Part shown: positions 7,245 through 9,188 of the stretch, piece after piece
Numbering within the stretch: position 1 is the stretch's first letter
Layout: each line of letters starts with the position of its first letter
Notes under the pieces: generated by a model
Databases searched by the model: none
What the model was told of the DNA's origin: nothing
The model's input: only the letters and a program-made list of their open reading frames with translations
DNA from: DATAFT01 sp035544635
GTDB lineage: Bacteria > Acidobacteriota > Thermoanaerobaculia > Multivoradales > Multivoraceae
Length of the DNA: 9,188 nt
Assembly: GCA_035544635.1 (NCBI GenBank)
Contig: DATKDQ010000039.1
Coordinates: 1-9,188, forward strand
Reading direction: 5' to 3'
Program-made: the position numbers and the translations under genes

Positions 7245-8372
7245 TCAGACCGTGACCAGCCGAGCGCCGCGATTCTTGAGCAACGCTCGCCAGCCGCTGA
7301 GCTTGAACCGTAGTCCCAACAGCCCGTCCCGATCGACGATCGGGAAGCGCGGGAGCAGCTGCGGGTATCGCGCGTGCTCGCCGTGCAGGTGCCCCTCGAG
7401 TGCGGTGAAGGCCGACCGGAAGCCCGCCGCGGCCGCCAGCTCCGATTCGCGTAGGCCGAGCTGCGCCCGGCCGCCGAAGGGATAGGCGAAGTGCTCCACC
7501 CGGGCTGCGGCGCGACTCTCGAGCAGGAGCTTCGACTCCGCGATCTCCCTGCGCGCGTCGTCCGGCGGTAGAGCCGAGAGCGGCGGGTGCGAGACGGTGT
7601 GCGCGCCGACGGTGATCAGAGGATGCTGGGCGAACCGAGCCAACTGCTCCCAGGTGAGCATCGGGTTCGCCGCTCGGGGCGCCGGTCGCGCCTGCGCGCG
7701 GATGCGGTCCAGGAGCCGTTCCACCTCCTGCGGGCGAACACAGCGGCCCCAGGCGGTGATCTCCTCGAACGCGCGGCGGCGCTGGTTCGCAGAGCGCAGC
7801 CGCCATCTGCGGGGCCACCCGTCGAGCTCGACCTCGACCGAGCCCAGGCCGGCGAGGAGGCTCTCGAGCTCCAGCCACCAGGGGTCGGTGGCGGCATCGA
7901 GGAGACCGGTCGCGACGAAGACGCCGGCCGGAACACCGTGCCTCTCGAGAATCGGCAGCGCGAGCTCGAGATTGTCGCGGTAGCCGTCGTCGAACGTGAC
8001 GACGGCGGCGCCATCGGGAAGGCGACCGGCGAGCAGGAGGGTGATGGCTTCGTCGAGCGGGAGGCAGCGGCGGTGCCGGGCCAGCCAGTGGATCTGACGC
8101 TCGAAGTCGGCCGTGCTCACCGACAGCGCCGCGTTGCCCCACTCGGCCGCTCCGTGAGCGGCAGCGTGCAGACGATGGTAGAGGAGGCAGGCGCCGCGAC
8201 CGCGGTGACCCGCGAGGAGTGGCGCCGCGGCCTGCTGGACGGGCCTCGTCAGGCAGAGGCGCCGGAGGAGGTCGCTCGCCAGGAGGAGCGCGGAGCGCAC
8301 ACCCGGCGCATCGGCAATCGCCCGCCGTTCCCGCGAGCGCGGCGGCCCCGGTCTCGTACTCGACCCGGTCAC
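7245..8372 (-). CDS. Polysaccharide deacetylase (NodB homology domain, CE4)
   Basis: CE4 enzymes are metal-dependent hydrolases that remove N- or O-acetyl groups from polysaccharides such as exopolysaccharide, peptidoglycan or chitin-like chains. The 375-residue product has LLYHRL at 63-68, then motif 1 TFDDGY at 126-131, with Asp128 the likely base and Asp129 a metal ligand. Motif 2 is HTVSH at 258-262, with both His as metal ligands. Motif 3 is YPFGGR at 297-302, with a C-terminal LLPRFPI segment at 339-345. An insert of about 80 residues lies between motifs 1 and 2, as in the longer exopolysaccharide-type members. No signal peptide is visible, so the site of action is uncertain. The substrate cannot be told because no glycosyltransferase or export gene is in the window. 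The start is uncertain: GTG 8372 has no Shine-Dalgarno, and GTG at 8300 is a possible later start. It could be expressed from upstream on the same strand, across the remains of the sulfurtransferase gene. Confidence 0.88.
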   Translation of the reverse strand: MTGSSTRPGPPRSRERRAIADAPGVRSALLLASDLLRRLCLTRPVQQAAAPLLAGHRGRGACLLYHRLHAAAHGAAEWGNAALSVSTADFERQIHWLARHRRCLPLDEAITLLLAGRLPDGAAVVTFDDGYRDNLELALPILERHGVPAGVFVATGLLDAATDPWWLELESLLAGLGSVEVELDGWPRRWRLRSANQRRRAFEEITAWGRCVRPQEVERLLDRIRAQARPAPRAANPMLTWEQLARFAQHPLITVGAHTVSHPPLSALPPDDARREIAESKLLLESRAAARVEHFAYPFGGRAQLGLRESELAAAAGFRSAFTALEGHLHGEHARYPQLLPRFPIVDRDGLLGLRFKLSGWRALLKNRGARLVTV

Positions 8373-8431
8373 GCCCGAACCATGCTTTGCCGTTCCGCCG
8401 TTGCCCTGAGCCGAAGCAGGTCCGTCTGCAT
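8369..8431 (-). other. Possible 20-codon leader ORF overlapping the deacetylase start
   Basis: On the minus strand an ATG at 8431-8429 opens a 20-codon frame whose TGA (8371-8369) overlaps the proposed GTG start of the deacetylase as GTGA. Its own ATG overlaps, as TGATG, the stop of the frame that carries the middle sulfurtransferase fragment. Such overlaps can couple translation, which could explain a start without Shine-Dalgarno. No ribosome binding site is visible for this small frame, its product resembles nothing known to me, and chance is a fair explanation. Confidence 0.2.
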
Positions 8432-8479
8432 CAACACGCAGCGAACGCCACCGCTAGCGCACGATCGAAGGTCTTCAAC

Positions 8480-8876
8480 TTAGGGCTCGGGCCCAATCGC
8501 GACCGGCGCCCCGACCAGGTTCCCCCACTCCGTCCACGAACCGTCGTGCCGTCGGGGTTGCAGTTCTCGTTCCAGGGCACGTTCCTGGCGCCGGGGATGT
8601 GCCCGCCGCGCTGGCAGGTCTCCGGAAGGCCCGGAGGCGCGAGGATCCTGCCCGAGTACTCGTCCGGAGAGCGCACGTCGACGAGCCCCCACCCGGGCTC
8701 GGCGCTCCGCTTCCGGACCTCATCGAGCAGAGCGCGCAGCGCCGGATCGGGCGGACGCGCCCGGTAGCTCGCGCGCGGGACGCTCGGCGCGTCGGTGGTG
8801 AGCTCGCGCCCTTCCGCGATCCGACCAGGTTCTCGGGATGCGCGTAACCGGCGATGTCTTGGTACCTCGCGGAGAA
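8480..8876 (-). pseudogene. Decayed two-domain thiosulfate sulfurtransferase (rhodanese)
   Basis: Rhodanese-type sulfurtransferases move sulfane sulfur from thiosulfate or mercaptopyruvate to a thiophilic acceptor through a catalytic cysteine in the second domain; intact two-domain forms have about 280-300 residues. Here three fragments follow in family order but in three different frames. Fragment 1 (8876-8821) encodes RYQDIAGYAHPENLV, an N-terminal segment. Fragment 2 (8820-8545) encodes IAEGRELTTDAP, the domain link, then LVDVRSPDEYSG and RGGHIPGARNVPW up to NPDGT. Fragment 3 (8548-8480) encodes HDGSWTEWGNLVGAPVAIG to a TAA, the normal C-terminus. Missing are nearly all of domain 1 (roughly 120 residues) and the stretch between NPDGT and DGSW (roughly 60), which contains the catalytic CRxGxRS-type loop. 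No start codon precedes fragment 1 in its frame. The gene cannot give an active enzyme. An assembly artefact is the main alternative to true decay. Confidence 0.8.
8511..8832. repeat. 12-bp direct repeat in the sulfurtransferase remnant
   Basis: CCGACCAGGTTC occurs at 8511-8522 and again at 8821-8832. On the coding strand it reads GAACCTGGTCGG. The distal copy encodes NLVG in the genuine C-terminus. The other copy encodes ENLV at the end of fragment 1 and lies exactly at the junction with fragment 2. Confidence 0.8.
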
Positions 8877-9020
8877 CGGGCGCCGGCGAACGGGGCGCGC
8901 CGATCATGTCACGCCGCTTTGGGTCCAAATCCTGCCGGAAGGCCGCACGCCTCCGCGCCCGGCCGCCCGGGATAACATCGCACTAGAAGCCTTGACCCGC
9001 AGAAATCGTTACAGACGGGA

Positions 9021-9031
9021 CTCCGCCGGAG
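9021..9031. promoter_or_regulatory. Inverted repeat upstream of the -35 of the RHH gene, possible operator
   Basis: CTCCG-C-CGGAG is a perfect 5-bp inverted repeat with a one-base centre, 4 bp before the -35 box. Ribbon-helix-helix repressors bind short inverted repeats at their own promoters, so an operator role is reasonable. The repeat is short and GC-rich, so chance cannot be ruled out. Confidence 0.25.
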
Positions 9032-9035
9032 CGGA

Positions 9036-9065
9036 TTGACGTACCCACCACGGGCCGGGTATGGT
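9036..9065 (+). promoter_or_regulatory. Sigma-70-type promoter of the RHH gene, leaderless
   Basis: TTGACG at 9036-9041 is one mismatch from the -35 consensus. An 18-bp spacer follows, then TATGGT at 9060-9065 as -10. Counting 7 nt from the -10 places the transcript start on A9072, the first base of the ATG. There is no room for a ribosome binding site, so the transcript should be leaderless. This is the best promoter in the window. Confidence 0.6.
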
Positions 9066-9086
9066 AGATATATGAAACCGATATCT
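9066..9086. promoter_or_regulatory. Inverted repeat AGATAT-N9-ATATCT across the RHH start codon
   Basis: AGATAT at 9066-9071 and ATATCT at 9081-9086 are perfect inverted repeats separated by 9 nt that include the ATG. They sit on the discriminator, the predicted transcript start and codons 1-5, in an AT-rich patch unusual for this DNA. Protein bound here would block initiation. An autoregulatory operator is the natural guess, but it is inference. Confidence 0.35.
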
Positions 9087-9188
9087 GTACACGTCGCCGA
9101 GGAGACGTACGAGGAGCTCAAGTCGCTGGCCGCGCGCACCGGTCGGCCGGTGGCCGCGCTCATCCGCCGAGCCATGGAGGACTATCTC
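9072..9188 (+). CDS. Ribbon-helix-helix (CopG/Arc-type) protein, antitoxin- or repressor-like (partial)
   Basis: The first 39 codons are present; the frame runs off the right edge. The sequence has the ribbon-helix-helix plan: a short strand KPISVHV at 2-8, which in dimers forms the sheet that enters the DNA major groove; helix A at about 9-22 (AEETYEELKSLAAR); a turn at TGRP (23-26); and helix B at about 27-39 (VAALIRRAMEDYL). This pattern is typical of small type II antitoxins, which repress their own operons, but free-standing regulators look the same. A toxin gene would be expected just downstream, outside the window. The ATG is supported by the promoter, whose predicted start coincides with it. 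It is divergent from the sulfurtransferase remnant. Confidence 0.82.
   Translation, partial: MKPISVHVAEETYEELKSLAARTGRPVAALIRRAMEDYL

Noticed and set aside
6499..8142. Minus-strand frame of 547 codons spanning the RCK and deacetylase genes
   Set aside because: It is antisense to one real gene and out of frame with another; its composition is Arg/Pro/Ala-rich. No domain is recognisable.
8431..8928. 165-codon minus-strand frame as an intact single-domain rhodanese
   Set aside because: Only its middle third resembles the family. Its first part replaces the YAHPENLV segment found in another frame, and its end replaces the genuine GSWTEWG C-terminus found in the third frame. The catalytic cysteine loop is absent, so a pseudogene fits better.
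8916..8940. tRNA T-arm-like sequence (GGGTCCAAATCC)
   Set aside because: The stem pairs poorly and no anticodon arm or acceptor stem can be built around it on the plus strand.
8992..9016. TTGACC as a -35 box for a second promoter of the RHH gene
   Set aside because: No -10-like hexamer lies at 16-18 bp; the nearest AT-containing hexamer is only about 11 bp away.
8909..9175. 88-codon minus-strand frame at the right edge
   Set aside because: It is antisense to the RHH gene and its promoter, with no recognisable domain.
1..9188. CRISPR array, insertion sequence, integrase, attachment site or phage gene
   Set aside because: No regularly spaced repeats, terminal inverted repeats, transposase or recombinase motifs were seen on either strand.

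Overview
The window is about 9.2 kb of very GC-rich bacterial DNA with dense coding and GC-rich third codon positions. The gene set is bacterial: a full-length SMC ATPase, a baeRF-family protein, a tandem-RCK protein and a NodB-type deacetylase. No gene fixes the taxon. The SMC head wording (Walker A with Cys in place of the common Ser, GPNGCGKSN), the baeRF gene and the apparently leaderless starts would suit Acidobacteriota or a deltaproteobacterial-type lineage, but this is inference only. No mobile element, CRISPR array, rRNA or tRNA was found.

Layout. Positions 1-153 hold the 3' end of a + strand gene for a probable membrane protein. Positions 154-374 are non-coding, with two GC-rich hairpins and a possible extended -10 promoter. 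Positions 375-4076 (+) encode the chromosome segregation ATPase SMC, with a long Gly/Ala/Pro-rich linker inside the hinge and a Pro-rich insertion in the C-terminal coiled-coil arm. It converges, across three hairpins (4079-4148), on a baeRF-family gene (4183-5337, -). That gene has a strong Shine-Dalgarno and a leader with competing hairpins. A divergent promoter region follows. Positions 5545-7224 (+) encode a TrkA-like protein with two RCK units behind a membrane hairpin that has no potassium selectivity filter. This gene converges, with a 20-bp gap, on a polysaccharide deacetylase gene (7245-8372, -). Upstream of the deacetylase on the same strand lies a decayed two-domain thiosulfate sulfurtransferase (rhodanese), about 8480-8876: three recognisable fragments in three reading frames, with most of domain 1 and the catalytic cysteine segment missing. 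Divergent from it, at the right edge (9072 onward, +), starts a ribbon-helix-helix protein resembling an antitoxin or repressor, with a good sigma-70-type promoter and inverted repeats around its start.

How the genes relate. This looks like ordinary chromosome made of separate transcription units, not one operon or defence island. SMC acts in chromosome compaction, the RCK protein probably in nucleotide-gated ion-transport control, the deacetylase in cell-envelope or exopolysaccharide modification, and baeRF possibly at the ribosome. The signals most worth a second look are the leaderless start architecture, the shattered sulfurtransferase gene with a 12-bp direct repeat at one break, the pore-less RCK protein, the SMC insertions, and the putative leader switch of the baeRF gene. 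I did not find convincing evidence of a wholly new multi-gene system inside the window.
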